64,000 nucleotides of DNA from OCS155 cluster bacterium AG-333-G23. GTDB lineage: Bacteria > Actinomycetota > Acidimicrobiia > Actinomarinales > Actinomarinaceae. How positions within the stretch are numbered: position 1 is the stretch's first letter; each line of letters begins with the position of its first letter. The stretch is taken from the NCBI GenBank assembly GCA_003282445.1, contig QBZE01000001.1, positions 62,001-126,000 of the forward strand. The letters run 5' to 3'. The notes below the pieces were generated by a model. It was given only the letters and a program-made list of their open reading frames with translations, was not told where the DNA came from and did not search any database. A program made the position numbers and the translations under genes. This document shows, in pieces, positions 34,641 to 44,122 of the stretch.

Positions 34641-35666
34641 ATGGAAATTGTATTTTATATATTAATTATTTTGCTTCTTGGAGCGAATCTTTATTTCTCA
34701 TTAAAAAAAGACGATGAAAAAGATAATGATGATGAATATCTGATTAAGGGAATAGTTAGTGAGATCATTGAGAATGAAGAGTCACAAATCTATAAACTTT
34801 TAGACAAATCAGACCAAACAGTCAAAGAGTTTTTGGAGAAAACTGGAGAAATTAAAAGCTCTATAAGCGGTGTTGACCAACAAACAAGAAATTTAATTTC
34901 TGTTTTAAATAACAATCAAAGTAGAGGGCAGTGGGCGGAGCTTCAGGTTGAAGATCTTTTAGGGATTATGGAATATAAAGATGGTGTCCACTATGAAACA
35001 CAGAAGATTATGGAGAAGGGAACAAAGCCAGACTTTACTTTTTACCTTCCAGATAATAAAACAATAAACATGGATTCAAAATTCCCTTTGACCACATATA
35101 TGGAGATTGCAAAATTAAACAGAGATCTTGAAGATGAGAGTCTTGATGAAGCATCAAGAAAGCAAATAACAGAATCAATAAAATCAAAGAATAGAGATTT
35201 TATAGATAAAGCAATAAAAACAAAAATTGATGAAACAGCTGGTAGGGAAGGATATATATCATCTGAAGAAGGAACTGTAGACTTTGTACTTATGTATGTT
35301 CCACTTGAAAACCTTTATCATTTCTTACTTACATCAGAAATAGGAGCAAATAAAATTCCTGTTATTCAATATGCCTTTACTAAAAAAGTAATATTAGTTA
35401 GTCCCCAAACTCTGATGGCTTATTTAGAAACCATACGACATTCAATGAAGCTCTTTAGTTTACAAACAGACACTAAGAATATTCTTGCCACCCATGAAAA
35501 AGTTAAGAATGAAATAAGAAAATTTATAGAATCATTTGATGATGTTACTAAAAGATTAGATCAAACAGTTGAATCTTTTGAAAAACTGAAAAGTACTCGA
35601 GTTAATAAATTAGAAAAGTCTTTTGAAGAATTAGATGAAGTAAATAAAAATACTGAAGATCAATAG
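34641..35666 (+). CDS. rmuC: RmuC-family DNA recombination protein
   Basis: 341 residues. An N-terminal membrane helix (residues 2-20) is followed by a helical coiled segment and the RmuC nuclease-like domain: RGQWAELQVEDLLGIM, KPDFTFYLPDNKTINMDSKFPL and FVLMYVPLENLYHFLL. RmuC limits inversions at short repeats in E. coli; the biochemical activity is not established, though the domain resembles restriction-type nucleases. Its stop is 3 bases from that of the convergent CoA-binding gene. Confidence 0.92.
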   Translation: MEIVFYILIILLLGANLYFSLKKDDEKDNDDEYLIKGIVSEIIENEESQIYKLLDKSDQTVKEFLEKTGEIKSSISGVDQQTRNLISVLNNNQSRGQWAELQVEDLLGIMEYKDGVHYETQKIMEKGTKPDFTFYLPDNKTINMDSKFPLTTYMEIAKLNRDLEDESLDEASRKQITESIKSKNRDFIDKAIKTKIDETAGREGYISSEEGTVDFVLMYVPLENLYHFLLTSEIGANKIPVIQYAFTKKVILVSPQTLMAYLETIRHSMKLFSLQTDTKNILATHEKVKNEIRKFIESFDDVTKRLDQTVESFEKLKSTRVNKLEKSFEELDEVNKNTEDQ

Positions 35667-35669
35667 CTA

Positions 35670-36047
35670 CTATTTTGCGACAACCATAATGCACTGATCG
35701 TCAATATAGTTTTTACCATTCTCTTTTAAATAATCTGAAATTTCTTTGCTTTCAGCTCCTGGTTGATACCAAAAGTTATCGTACCCTTTTTCAACAAGAT
35801 CTTTTGTAATTTCAATACCTATATTTGGAGGAACGACAAAGTTTATTATTGAAGGGCAATCTTTTATATCAGAAACATTCTTAAAAGAAGGTGAACCATC
35901 TATTTCTTCGTCTTTATTATTTATTGGAATTACATTAAAACCTTTAGATTTAAGGTTTAATAAGATTTTATTTCCATACTTCGTTGGGTCATTACTTGCT
36001 CCAACTAAAGCAATTGTTTTATTTTTATCTTTAAGTGATTCTATCAA
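35670..36047 (-). CDS. CoA-binding domain protein (YccU-like)
   Basis: 125 residues forming a single Rossmann-like CoA-binding domain with IALVGASNDPTKYGNKI, NVIPINNKDEEIDGSPSF and INFVVPPN. Stand-alone proteins of this type resemble the N-terminal part of succinyl-CoA synthetase alpha; their role is not well defined. It begins one base after the stop of the acyl-CoA dehydrogenase gene and is probably co-transcribed with it. Confidence 0.85.
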   Translation of the reverse strand: MIESLKDKNKTIALVGASNDPTKYGNKILLNLKSKGFNVIPINNKDEEIDGSPSFKNVSDIKDCPSIINFVVPPNIGIEITKDLVEKGYDNFWYQPGAESKEISDYLKENGKNYIDDQCIMVVAK

Positions 36048-37838
36048 TTAAAAATTTTCTGCTTTCATTGCAAAAAGGTCATCTTTACCAGCAGTTATTG
36101 AAGAGGCATAACCGGAAGCAAGTGGAAGTAGTTGTTCCATATAAAAATTACAAAGAGTCAGTTTATCTGCATAAAAATCATCACTTGTTTCTTTATGTTT
36201 TTTGTTGGCAAGAATAGCTGCTTTGCCCATATAATATCCACCTAATACCTGTCCAAACATTTTTAAATAGGGTGTTGCGCCAGCACTAGCATCAACCAAT
36301 TCGCCTTCAAGCATTTTTGAACCTAGCCACATTGTTATTTCTGACAGTTTTGCAACTTCAGTTTCTAGCTTTTCTGCCATAGAGGCTACAACATCATCCT
36401 CGCCTTTCATTTCTTCAACAACTTTATTTACATCATCAAGAAGCCTTTGCATTGCTTGACCATTGTCTAAAGGCAGTTTTCTAAACATTAAATCTAAAGC
36501 TTGAATCCCATTTGTTCCTTCATAGATAGGAGCTATTCTTGAATCTCTTAAATATTGAGCTACCCCTGTTTCTTCCACATATCCCATACCTCCGTACACC
36601 TGAATAGCTACTGAAGAGAGTTCTACACCTAGATCTGAAACCCACGCTTTTGTAACTGGCGTCAGTATTCCACACCTCTCTTCACCAAAAGCTTTTGTTT
36701 CTTCATCTTCGGCAAAATATTCTAGATCCATCATTAGTTGGTTGTCATACATAAGATATCTCATCGCATCTACATAAGCTTTTATTGTCATAAGCATTCT
36801 TCTAACATCAGCGTGGTCAATAATTGTTGAATTTTTAGCATCTTCTTTTGACATTCCAACAGGCCTTCCTTGGACTCTATCTCTTGCATATTGTGCTGCA
36901 CCTTGTAACGCACCGTTTGCACATGCTAATCCTTGTCCTCCAACCCAGACTCGCGCTTCATTCATCATCGTAAACATGTAATTTAAGCCTCTATTTTCTT
37001 CACCAATTAAATAACCAACAGATCCGTCATACTCCATAACACATGTTGGGCTTGCATGAATACCTAATTTCTCCTCTATAGAGATACAGTTCACATTATT
37101 ATTCTCACCTAATGAGCCATCATCATTAATTTTTATTTTAGGGACAATAAACATAGAGATTCCCTTAGTTCCTTCTGGAGAACCAGGCACTTTTGCAAGA
37201 ACAAGATGAATTATATTTTCAGTCATGTCATGCTCTCCAAAGGTAATCCACACTTTAGTTCCTGTGATCTTATATGATCCATCACCTTGATCTTCTGCTT
37301 TAGTAGTTATCGTTCCTAAATCAGAACCGGACTGAGGCTCACTAAGATTCATAGTTCCGGTCCACTCACCAGATACTAATTTAGGTAGAAATTTTTCTTT
37401 TTGTTCTTCATTTCCGTGAAAATTGATAGCAGAAATTGCACCAGCGCTAAGTCCTGGAGCAAGACCAAATGCTAAGTTTGCAGTACTTAGAATTTCAAGA
37501 GTTCCTCCAGAAAGTGTTATCGGCATACCACCGCCACCTATTTCTGAAGGAAGAGAGATTGAAGCCCATCCTGATTCAGAAAAACTATTATAAGCTTCTT
37601 TAAAGCCATCTGGCATAGTAACTACCCCATTTTCAATTGTTGCCCCCTTTTGGTCTCCGATCGCATTGATAGGAGCTAAAACTTCTTCGGCAAATTTTGC
37701 ACATTCTTCCATTGTTGGGATAACGATGTCTTCTGAAAAATCACTAAAAGCTGAAATTTTACTGAGAACGTTATACGAGTCGATTACTTCATAGCCAAAA
37801 ACTATATCTTTTACAGGAGCTTTATATGTAACAGCCAT
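36048..37838 (-). CDS. Acyl-CoA dehydrogenase, long form
   Basis: 596 residues: an N-terminal extension, the acyl-CoA dehydrogenase core and a C-terminal four-helix extension, the layout of FadE5/AidB-like long acyl-CoA dehydrogenases. FAD- and substrate-binding segments include GTMNLSEPQSGSDLG, YKITGTKVWITFGEHD and QVYGGMGYVEE followed by RDSRIAPIYEGTNGIQALDL, where the Glu of YEGTNG is the usual catalytic base. It introduces the first double bond in beta-oxidation. It is transcribed with the CoA-binding gene and faces the same way as the beta-oxidation genes at 41-46 kb. Confidence 0.93.
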   Translation of the reverse strand: MAVTYKAPVKDIVFGYEVIDSYNVLSKISAFSDFSEDIVIPTMEECAKFAEEVLAPINAIGDQKGATIENGVVTMPDGFKEAYNSFSESGWASISLPSEIGGGGMPITLSGGTLEILSTANLAFGLAPGLSAGAISAINFHGNEEQKEKFLPKLVSGEWTGTMNLSEPQSGSDLGTITTKAEDQGDGSYKITGTKVWITFGEHDMTENIIHLVLAKVPGSPEGTKGISMFIVPKIKINDDGSLGENNNVNCISIEEKLGIHASPTCVMEYDGSVGYLIGEENRGLNYMFTMMNEARVWVGGQGLACANGALQGAAQYARDRVQGRPVGMSKEDAKNSTIIDHADVRRMLMTIKAYVDAMRYLMYDNQLMMDLEYFAEDEETKAFGEERCGILTPVTKAWVSDLGVELSSVAIQVYGGMGYVEETGVAQYLRDSRIAPIYEGTNGIQALDLMFRKLPLDNGQAMQRLLDDVNKVVEEMKGEDDVVASMAEKLETEVAKLSEITMWLGSKMLEGELVDASAGATPYLKMFGQVLGGYYMGKAAILANKKHKETSDDFYADKLTLCNFYMEQLLPLASGYASSITAGKDDLFAMKAENF

Positions 37839-37879
37839 AGATTTTATTCTAATATATTTTTAATATTTTATGAAAAAGG

Positions 37880-38728
37880 TTAACGAGGATTTATTTCAAC
37901 TAATTCTGAAATTTCTTTAATTTTTGTTAAAGAAGGGAATGCAGAAGTCCCCGCTAATAATGCCCCTGCCGCGCAAGCATTTTTTGTTGTTTCAATTACA
38001 TCTTCTATACCAAAAGCTCCAATATAAGCTGCTGTAATATCTCCAGCACCCGTTGAGTTTATTGTTTTAAAATCCGGGGGCGCAATTTCTATAACGCCAT
38101 CTTTACTTAATAAACGGGCTGGGAGATTAGAGGAAGTAAGAAGAATCCAGTTTACAAAATCTTCATTTAAAAGTCTGTTTGCTTCGACTACATCTATCTC
38201 ATCTTTACTTACTACCAAAAAATCAATTTTGTAATCTATTTCTTCATCGTATCCTGCTTGTGTCACAAAGACCTTGCTAAGATCTTTTTTCTTAAGCTCT
38301 TCTTTTATATATTTAATTGAATATCTATCAATAATGAGAGAATCAAAATTTTCAATTTCGGTTAAAGAGTTCCAATCACAATTTTCATAACCAGAGGATA
38401 TTATCGTTCTTTCTCCATCACCATCTATATAAATTGAGCATGTAGGAGTAAGTTGATCATTCAAAATAATATCTTCATGTCCGATTTTATTGTTTTTTAG
38501 ATAAGTTAATAAATAATCTCCTAATGGGTCCTTGCCAATACTGTTTCCCATTATTGAAGTTTCTATATTCCAATTGTTTATATTTTCAGCACAATTAATA
38601 GCTGTTCCTCCTGCTCTAATTTTGTAATCTTTACTTCTGATGTCTCCTCCAATTTCAGGAATTCGATCAATAAAGTACATTAAATCAGGGTTAATTGTTC
38701 CATAACACAAAACTTTTTTGTAGCTCAT
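37880..38728 (-). CDS. PfkB-family carbohydrate kinase
   Basis: 282 residues. The N-terminal half has GGDIRSKDYKIRAGGTAINCAEN, with the Gly-Gly motif that contacts the sugar. The C-terminal PfkB signature NSTGAGDITAAYIGAFG carries the catalytic Asp (GAGD). Ribokinase-type enzymes phosphorylate sugars, nucleosides or related alcohols; this one cannot be assigned a substrate. It is a stand-alone gene between the cupredoxin lipoprotein and the acyl-CoA dehydrogenase. Confidence 0.88.
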   Translation of the reverse strand: MSYKKVLCYGTINPDLMYFIDRIPEIGGDIRSKDYKIRAGGTAINCAENINNWNIETSIMGNSIGKDPLGDYLLTYLKNNKIGHEDIILNDQLTPTCSIYIDGDGERTIISSGYENCDWNSLTEIENFDSLIIDRYSIKYIKEELKKKDLSKVFVTQAGYDEEIDYKIDFLVVSKDEIDVVEANRLLNEDFVNWILLTSSNLPARLLSKDGVIEIAPPDFKTINSTGAGDITAAYIGAFGIEDVIETTKNACAAGALLAGTSAFPSLTKIKEISELVEINPR

Positions 38729-38762
38729 ATAAATATTTCTAGATTAATAAGTTTATTAGTAA

Positions 38763-40751
38763 TTAAACTAAACCACTAATTACGGCACCAGCTACAAGTA
38801 TTACTATATAGCTAATCAGACCTCCACCTATTGCTGCAACCTTTGTACTTCTTGATATCGCGCTAGGTCCTGCGAGGTGGTATATTAAAACACCAAAAAA
38901 TGGAACAAGATAAACTATTGCTAGCCACATATACTTTCCACTTCCCTCAACTTTCTCATTCGAATCAATATCTTTGATTGCTAATGCAGCCCAAGCTGCA
39001 TATAAAACAAAAGGCATTAGATATCCGTAAAGTTGAAATAACAATTGCCAAACGTTTGGACTCGTAATTGGTACTCCACTCATAATTATCTCCTTTTCTG
39101 CTCCAATTAAATCCTCAATACTATCTCCACCTAATAGATGGAATGGAAGATCTAATGAATTCATATCTGGTACGTAAAATAAATTTATTGCTGGTGATGG
39201 TTTATTTATGTCTGCAAATGTCATATTCTCTTGTGGTTCTGGCCATGGATAATCTTTATATCTCGCTTTAGGCGCTTCTTGGCTTGCCGCATCTGCGAAA
39301 AGACCAGCAAGCATCATTAAACCTGAAACGTCTCCTTGGAGCGGAAACCTTGAGAAGTAAGAGCCATTCCCCACTGATTCACAATCATGTAATTGTTCAA
39401 GCAATGGAGGTGTTGATGTTTGATAAACATTACCTTCATAACAATTACCGGGACCCCATGGTCCAGCTAAAGCCAAGTCTGTATAACCAGAATCCATAAT
39501 GACATTATCTCTTACCTTTACATGCTGGGAGAAATAAAGGTTTACATCTAACATTGGGCTTGCTACGAGTCCATATTTATCATGATTAATAACTATATTT
39601 TTTTCAACAATATCACCAACTCTCCCAGGCATAACAATGCCCATTCCTTGAGCGACCAATCCAAAACGATTTGCGGGAGCTTCATAGTTATTGTTGTCCA
39701 CAACTAAATTTCCCACAATAGTTGTTTCTCTTCCTGGAGGATTCAATTCTGAATCAAGAGTATTAGGTATAATCCCAGACATATTGTCTCTCCATATATT
39801 GTTGTAAATATATAAATGACCTCCTGCATTTGTCCCTGAGTAACCAAGTGCATTTCCCTCAACGACACTGTCATAAATTAAAGCATTGCATGGATAGCAT
39901 TGCCCAATATAAATCCCACTATCTGGATGCCCCGAAGCGTATATTTTTTCAAAAACTCCATCTGTTGAGTCGAATGCATAAACACCATAATCTCCATTGT
40001 TATACACAGTTAGATGGGAGGCTTTATAGCCTTTACTACCATTCCAATAAACTGCATTTAGTGAAAAGTTCCTTACTGAGAGATTCTCAACACTTACTCC
40101 ATCAGTCTCATAAATTTGGATTCCATTCTCTCTCATGAACTCTCCATCTATGATTACCCCATTTCTATCTTTTCCTCTAATTGTTAAATAAGGGGTAGTT
40201 ATTGTGACACTTTCGTTATACACTCCTGAATTAATCAAAATTAAATCTCCAGCTTGAGCTGCATCTACTGCACTTTGTATAGTTTCATACTGTAAACTTT
40301 TTCCTACTTCTAAAATATCTGTGCTTAAAGCAGTGTTTACCTCTTCAGGAGGTGGAACATAATCCACATCTCCAACAATTATGATTCCAACCATACCCTT
40401 ATTATTTGTTCCATGAAAAGGGCAATAATATTCATAAACACCAGCTTCATTAAAGGTGTGTTCAAACTGATCTCCTTTTGTTATTATTCCATATTCAAAA
40501 TAATCAGAGGAAACAGCTTGCCAGGAACCATCGCTCGCTATTACATTGTGATCGTTTGCACCTCCAGATTCCCAAATAACGGTACTCCCTACAGGGACTC
40601 TTAATAATTTTGGAGAGAATTCATCATCAACAACTCTTACAATTTGTGCCTCAGGCCCAGAAGCTTCTCCAGAACCACATGCAGAAATAATTAAAGACAA
40701 ACAAGCAAAGAAAAGAATTTTACTGTAAGTTATTTTATCAGATTTCCCCAT
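38763..40751 (-). CDS. Lipoprotein with cupredoxin, parallel beta-helix and C-terminal membrane domains
   Basis: 662 residues with an unusual layout. A lipoprotein signal ends in ISAC (Cys25). Residues about 35-127 are a blue-copper domain with likely ligands His68 (NDHN), Cys110 and His113 (YYCPFH) and Met120. Residues about 140-450 form a right-handed parallel beta-helix (NosD/PbH1 repeats such as GVSVENLSVRNFSLNAVYW). The last 110 residues contain three membrane helices, the final pair resembling the PLDc_N membrane motif (YLVPFFGVLIYHLAG). The protein would sit outside the cell with both ends anchored. A copper-dependent or polysaccharide-related role is only a guess. Confidence 0.82.
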   Translation of the reverse strand: MGKSDKITYSKILFFACLSLIISACGSGEASGPEAQIVRVVDDEFSPKLLRVPVGSTVIWESGGANDHNVIASDGSWQAVSSDYFEYGIITKGDQFEHTFNEAGVYEYYCPFHGTNNKGMVGIIIVGDVDYVPPPEEVNTALSTDILEVGKSLQYETIQSAVDAAQAGDLILINSGVYNESVTITTPYLTIRGKDRNGVIIDGEFMRENGIQIYETDGVSVENLSVRNFSLNAVYWNGSKGYKASHLTVYNNGDYGVYAFDSTDGVFEKIYASGHPDSGIYIGQCYPCNALIYDSVVEGNALGYSGTNAGGHLYIYNNIWRDNMSGIIPNTLDSELNPPGRETTIVGNLVVDNNNYEAPANRFGLVAQGMGIVMPGRVGDIVEKNIVINHDKYGLVASPMLDVNLYFSQHVKVRDNVIMDSGYTDLALAGPWGPGNCYEGNVYQTSTPPLLEQLHDCESVGNGSYFSRFPLQGDVSGLMMLAGLFADAASQEAPKARYKDYPWPEPQENMTFADINKPSPAINLFYVPDMNSLDLPFHLLGGDSIEDLIGAEKEIIMSGVPITSPNVWQLLFQLYGYLMPFVLYAAWAALAIKDIDSNEKVEGSGKYMWLAIVYLVPFFGVLIYHLAGPSAISRSTKVAAIGGGLISYIVILVAGAVISGLV

Positions 40752-40773
40752 ATGTAAATACTACAATATTGTC

Positions 40774-40983
40774 ATGGAGAAAAAAACTTGGTATTGCTCT
40801 AAGTGCAACAGCATGAAGTATGATGAGGATAGAGTAACCATGACAGGCACTGGTTTCTCAAGATTTCTTAATGTTCAAAATAGAAAATTTTTAACAGTTA
40901 CTTGTACAAACTGCAAATATACAGAGCTTTTTAAAGGTGAAATGAAAGCTTGGGAAAACGTTTTAGACTTCTTCGGAAATTAA
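40774..40983 (+). CDS. Zinc-ribbon protein (DUF2082-like)
   Basis: 69 residues. Two CxxC pairs, WYCSKCNS and TCTNCKYTE, bracket a short linker with GTGFSRFLN, the pattern of small nucleic-acid-type zinc ribbons in the DUF2082 family. The partner is unknown. It is a single gene, divergent from the cupredoxin lipoprotein across only 22 bases. Its TAA stop shares TTAA (40980-40983) with the convergent MaoC gene. Confidence 0.8.
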   Translation: MEKKTWYCSKCNSMKYDEDRVTMTGTGFSRFLNVQNRKFLTVTCTNCKYTELFKGEMKAWENVLDFFGN

Positions 40984-41840
40984 TTTTCTTTTTTTCTCAA
41001 AATAAAATCTTTTAAAACTGTTGTTTCTGTCTCTTTTTCAACTACATTCGCAATTGTATAGCCTTCTTCGTTCCAAGTATGAATTTCCAAAGTATTCCCA
41101 GGGGTTACAGGCCCACTAAATCTTGCAGATATTTCAGAAACTTTTAGAGGGTTATTTTCAAAATCACTTTCCATTATTTTCTTACATGTGATTCCATAAG
41201 TACATAGGCCGTGAAGAATTGGTTTTTCAAATCCTGCCATTTTTGCAAAGTCAGGATCTACATGTAGAGGATTATTGTCACCAGAAGGAATTCTGTAAAG
41301 GATTGCTTGATTATCAAGAGTTTTATGCTCGAGAACTTTATCAGGCTCTCTCTTCGGAGGAGTAATTCTTTCTTTCTTTTCAGGCTTAATTCCAAAACCA
41401 CCTTCTCCAATAAATAACATAACTGATTCAGCAGTAGTTATTTTTTCATTTTCCATATAAGAATCCGATGTAATAGTTACTGATGCAAATTTTTTGTAAT
41501 CTTCAACAGCTGTAATTGTTGCTTTTGTTATAGCTGTACCACTCGATGGGATATCTTTATGGATTGTAATTTTTTGTTCACCATGGAGTAGAGATGTTAG
41601 AGAAACTTCGAGACCCTCACTTCCTATGATTGAAAAAACAGATTCCATTGGGTATATACATGCTGCAAAAGAAGGTATTACTTTAGGATTAGATCCAACT
41701 GTAAACTCTAAGTCACTTTTATTCAGTGGATCTTGACTACTTCCAACTGCAATATTATAAAGTATGACTCTTTCTTCTGTCCATGAACCCTCTACCTCAT
41801 CAAGCTCTTTCTTTAATAATATTTCTGGATCTATTGGCAT
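40980..41840 (-). CDS. MaoC-type enoyl-CoA hydratase / 3-hydroxyacyl-CoA dehydratase
   Basis: 286 residues made of two hot-dog domains. The second contains the hydratase-2 motif with its catalytic Asp and His: IPSGDNNPLHVDPDFAKMAG near residue 185. The layout is that of the peroxisomal multifunctional enzyme type 2 hydratase and bacterial homologues acting on bulky or branched acyl-CoAs. It adds water to 2-enoyl-CoA. It lies 4 bases downstream of the CoA-transferase gene in a probable five-gene run with thiolase, SDR and isocitrate lyase. Confidence 0.9.
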   Translation of the reverse strand: MPIDPEILLKKELDEVEGSWTEERVILYNIAVGSSQDPLNKSDLEFTVGSNPKVIPSFAACIYPMESVFSIIGSEGLEVSLTSLLHGEQKITIHKDIPSSGTAITKATITAVEDYKKFASVTITSDSYMENEKITTAESVMLFIGEGGFGIKPEKKERITPPKREPDKVLEHKTLDNQAILYRIPSGDNNPLHVDPDFAKMAGFEKPILHGLCTYGITCKKIMESDFENNPLKVSEISARFSGPVTPGNTLEIHTWNEEGYTIANVVEKETETTVLKDFILRKKEN

Positions 41841-41844
41841 AATC

Positions 41845-42957
41845 TTATTCTATTGAGAGAGTCCCATTTTTCTCAAGTTCTTCTATAAAGTTTTTATTTA
41901 TATTTAGTTCTTCAAATATCTCATTAATATTTTTTATAATTTGTTGGTCACTCTTTTCTTTAATCATATTATTTCCTCTTGGAAAGTTATCTAAATAAGA
42001 GTCTCTAGAAACTGCATGGGGATGTTTTCTTGCTTCATCAAGAGTTAGAACAGGTGTAACACAGCAATCAGTATTTAAAAAAATATCAGACCATTCATCT
42101 CGAGACTTACTTAGAAACACTTTTGAAAAAGTTTCAACATGGGCGGACCACTTATCAAACATCATTTGTTCTTCTATCATTTCAATAGGTAAATCGAGTG
42201 TTTCGATTAATTCTTTAAAAAATTTACTTTCTAAAGCCCCTATTGCAATGTATTTAGAATCTTTTGTTTCATAACATCTATAAAATGGAGCACCACCGTC
42301 AAGTAAGTTGGTACCTCTTTTGTCTCCCCACATTCCAGCATCTTTAAGGCCAAACATTAAAGATCCAAGATACGAGACTCCTTCAAACATCGCAACATCA
42401 TAAACTAGATTTTCTTTTTGATTATTCTTTACTTCGTATATGCCTAAAATTCCAGAAATTACTGCAAACATGGTTCCAGATCCATAATCAGCTAAAAGGT
42501 TAATAGGTGGTTCTGGTGGTGAACCTTCTTTCCCTAAAAGACTTAACATTCCTGATAATGCTAGATAATTTATATCATGACCTGCATCATTTTCTAGACC
42601 ACCTTCCTGACCCCAGCCAGTTAATCTTATGTAAACTGTTTTAGAATTAATATTATGAACATCTTTTGGGCCCAGGCCTATTTTCTCCATCACATTTGGT
42701 CGATTACCCTCTAAAAATATATCTATCCCAGGTAGCAATTCCTTTATTAGATTTATTCCCTCTTTTGATTTTAAATCTATGGTTATATTTGTTCGGTTCC
42801 TCAAAGAGGGGTCAGTATTTGCAGGGAGCAGGTCAACAGCATTTGGGTTGTTTACTCTAATTACTTCAGCACCTAATTCAAAAAACATATTTGCAGCCAA
42901 AGGTCCAGGACCAATTGAAGCTATTTCTAATACACGAACCCCATCAAGTGGTTTCAT
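41845..42957 (-). CDS. Class III CoA-transferase / alpha-methylacyl-CoA racemase-like (CaiB/BaiF)
   Basis: 370 residues. The N-terminal LDGVRVLEIASIGPGPLAANMF and VIRVN segments, FLEGNRPNVMEKIGLGP and the active-site Asp of NDAGHDINYLALSG are typical of the family. Some members transfer CoA between acids; alpha-methylacyl-CoA racemase inverts 2-methyl centres. The neighbouring MaoC hydratase, thiolase and HSDL2-like SDR favour the racemase or an acyl-CoA-activating role in degradation of branched chains (inference). It lies 3 bases after the thiolase gene. Confidence 0.9.
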   Translation of the reverse strand: MKPLDGVRVLEIASIGPGPLAANMFFELGAEVIRVNNPNAVDLLPANTDPSLRNRTNITIDLKSKEGINLIKELLPGIDIFLEGNRPNVMEKIGLGPKDVHNINSKTVYIRLTGWGQEGGLENDAGHDINYLALSGMLSLLGKEGSPPEPPINLLADYGSGTMFAVISGILGIYEVKNNQKENLVYDVAMFEGVSYLGSLMFGLKDAGMWGDKRGTNLLDGGAPFYRCYETKDSKYIAIGALESKFFKELIETLDLPIEMIEEQMMFDKWSAHVETFSKVFLSKSRDEWSDIFLNTDCCVTPVLTLDEARKHPHAVSRDSYLDNFPRGNNMIKEKSDQQIIKNINEIFEELNINKNFIEELEKNGTLSIE

Positions 42958-42960
42958 TTT

Positions 42961-44112
42961 CTAAACCAATTCGACAATTGTTGCGTTGGCAGTACCCCCG
43001 CCCTCACATATTGCTTGTAAGCCATATCTAAAATTATTTCTTTTCATTTCATGCACAAGATTCGTCATTAGTCTTGCTCCTGTAGCTCCAAGCGGATGTC
43101 CAATTGCTATTGAACCTCCATTAGCATTTACGCTTTCATAATCAATCTCTGGAAATTCTTTTCTCCAAGCACCTACAACTGATGAAAATGCTTCGTTAAC
43201 TTCCACAAGATTTATATCCTCTGGTTTTAACTTTGCTTGTTCAAGAGCTTTTTTTGTTGCTGGAATTGGTCCGCTTAACATTAAAACAGGATCTGTCCCA
43301 ACAACTGACATGCTAACAATTTTAGCTAATGGTTCTAGATTGTATTTATTGATAATTTCTTCAGAGACCACCAATAGTGCTGCTGCACCATCAGAGATTT
43401 GAGAGGAATTTCCGGCAGTAATAACTCCATCCGGTTTAAAAGCAGGATCTAGCCCTAAAAGAATCTCCTTAGTTGTTTCAGGCCTTACGCCTTCGTCTTT
43501 ATCTAATGTTTCACTAATTTTTAGAATTTGTTTATCAAGATATCCGTTGTCGTGAGCATTAATAGCTCTTTGGTGCGAAGAGTATGATATTTCATCTAAC
43601 TCTTCTCTCCCTAGATCCCATTTTTCTGCCATCATTTCTGCAGAAAGTCCTTGAGGAACTAACCCAGGGTACCGATCGTACATTTTTGGACCAAATGCTG
43701 TAGAAATACCTTCTGGCCCTTCGTAACTAAATGTTGAACCCATTGGGACCCTTGACATCATCTCAACACCACATGCAATTGCAACATCATAAGATCCAGC
43801 CATTATTCCCTGAGCTGCGAAGTGCAGAGCTTGCTGAGATGATCCACATTGTCTGTCAACAGTTGTTCCAGGAACGGTTTCCGGTAGTCCGGCAGCTAAT
43901 GCAGCATTTCTTCCAACATTTCCTGTTTGTTCTCCAAGTTGAGAAACACATCCTGCAATTACATCATCAACATCTATAGGATCTATACCATTTCTGCTTA
44001 CAAGATTTTCGATTACTAATCCTAGTAAATCTATTGCGTGGATTCCCTTCAGGGACCCACCCCTTCTTCCAATTGGTGTTCTTAAACCGTCTACTATAAA
44101 AGCACTTCTCAT
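42961..44112 (-). CDS. Thiolase (acetyl-CoA acyltransferase)
   Basis: 383 residues from the ATG at 44112-44110; a longer frame upstream would add 16 residues that overlap the SDR gene and match nothing, whereas MRSAFIVDGLRTPIG is the standard thiolase start. The nucleophile is Cys89 in RQCGSSQQALHF, and VNEAFSSV, NANGGSIAIGHPLGATGAR and CEGGGTANATIVE complete the active site. It cleaves 3-ketoacyl-CoA to acetyl-CoA. The adjacent SDR gene ends 10 bases upstream. Confidence 0.95.
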   Translation of the reverse strand: MRSAFIVDGLRTPIGRRGGSLKGIHAIDLLGLVIENLVSRNGIDPIDVDDVIAGCVSQLGEQTGNVGRNAALAAGLPETVPGTTVDRQCGSSQQALHFAAQGIMAGSYDVAIACGVEMMSRVPMGSTFSYEGPEGISTAFGPKMYDRYPGLVPQGLSAEMMAEKWDLGREELDEISYSSHQRAINAHDNGYLDKQILKISETLDKDEGVRPETTKEILLGLDPAFKPDGVITAGNSSQISDGAAALLVVSEEIINKYNLEPLAKIVSMSVVGTDPVLMLSGPIPATKKALEQAKLKPEDINLVEVNEAFSSVVGAWRKEFPEIDYESVNANGGSIAIGHPLGATGARLMTNLVHEMKRNNFRYGLQAICEGGGTANATIVELV

Positions 44113-44122
44113 AATATTTATG

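Noticed and set aside
40774-40983. Zinc ribbon as part of the acyl-CoA degradation run
   Set aside because: It is on the opposite strand and convergent with the MaoC gene, so it is not in the same transcript.
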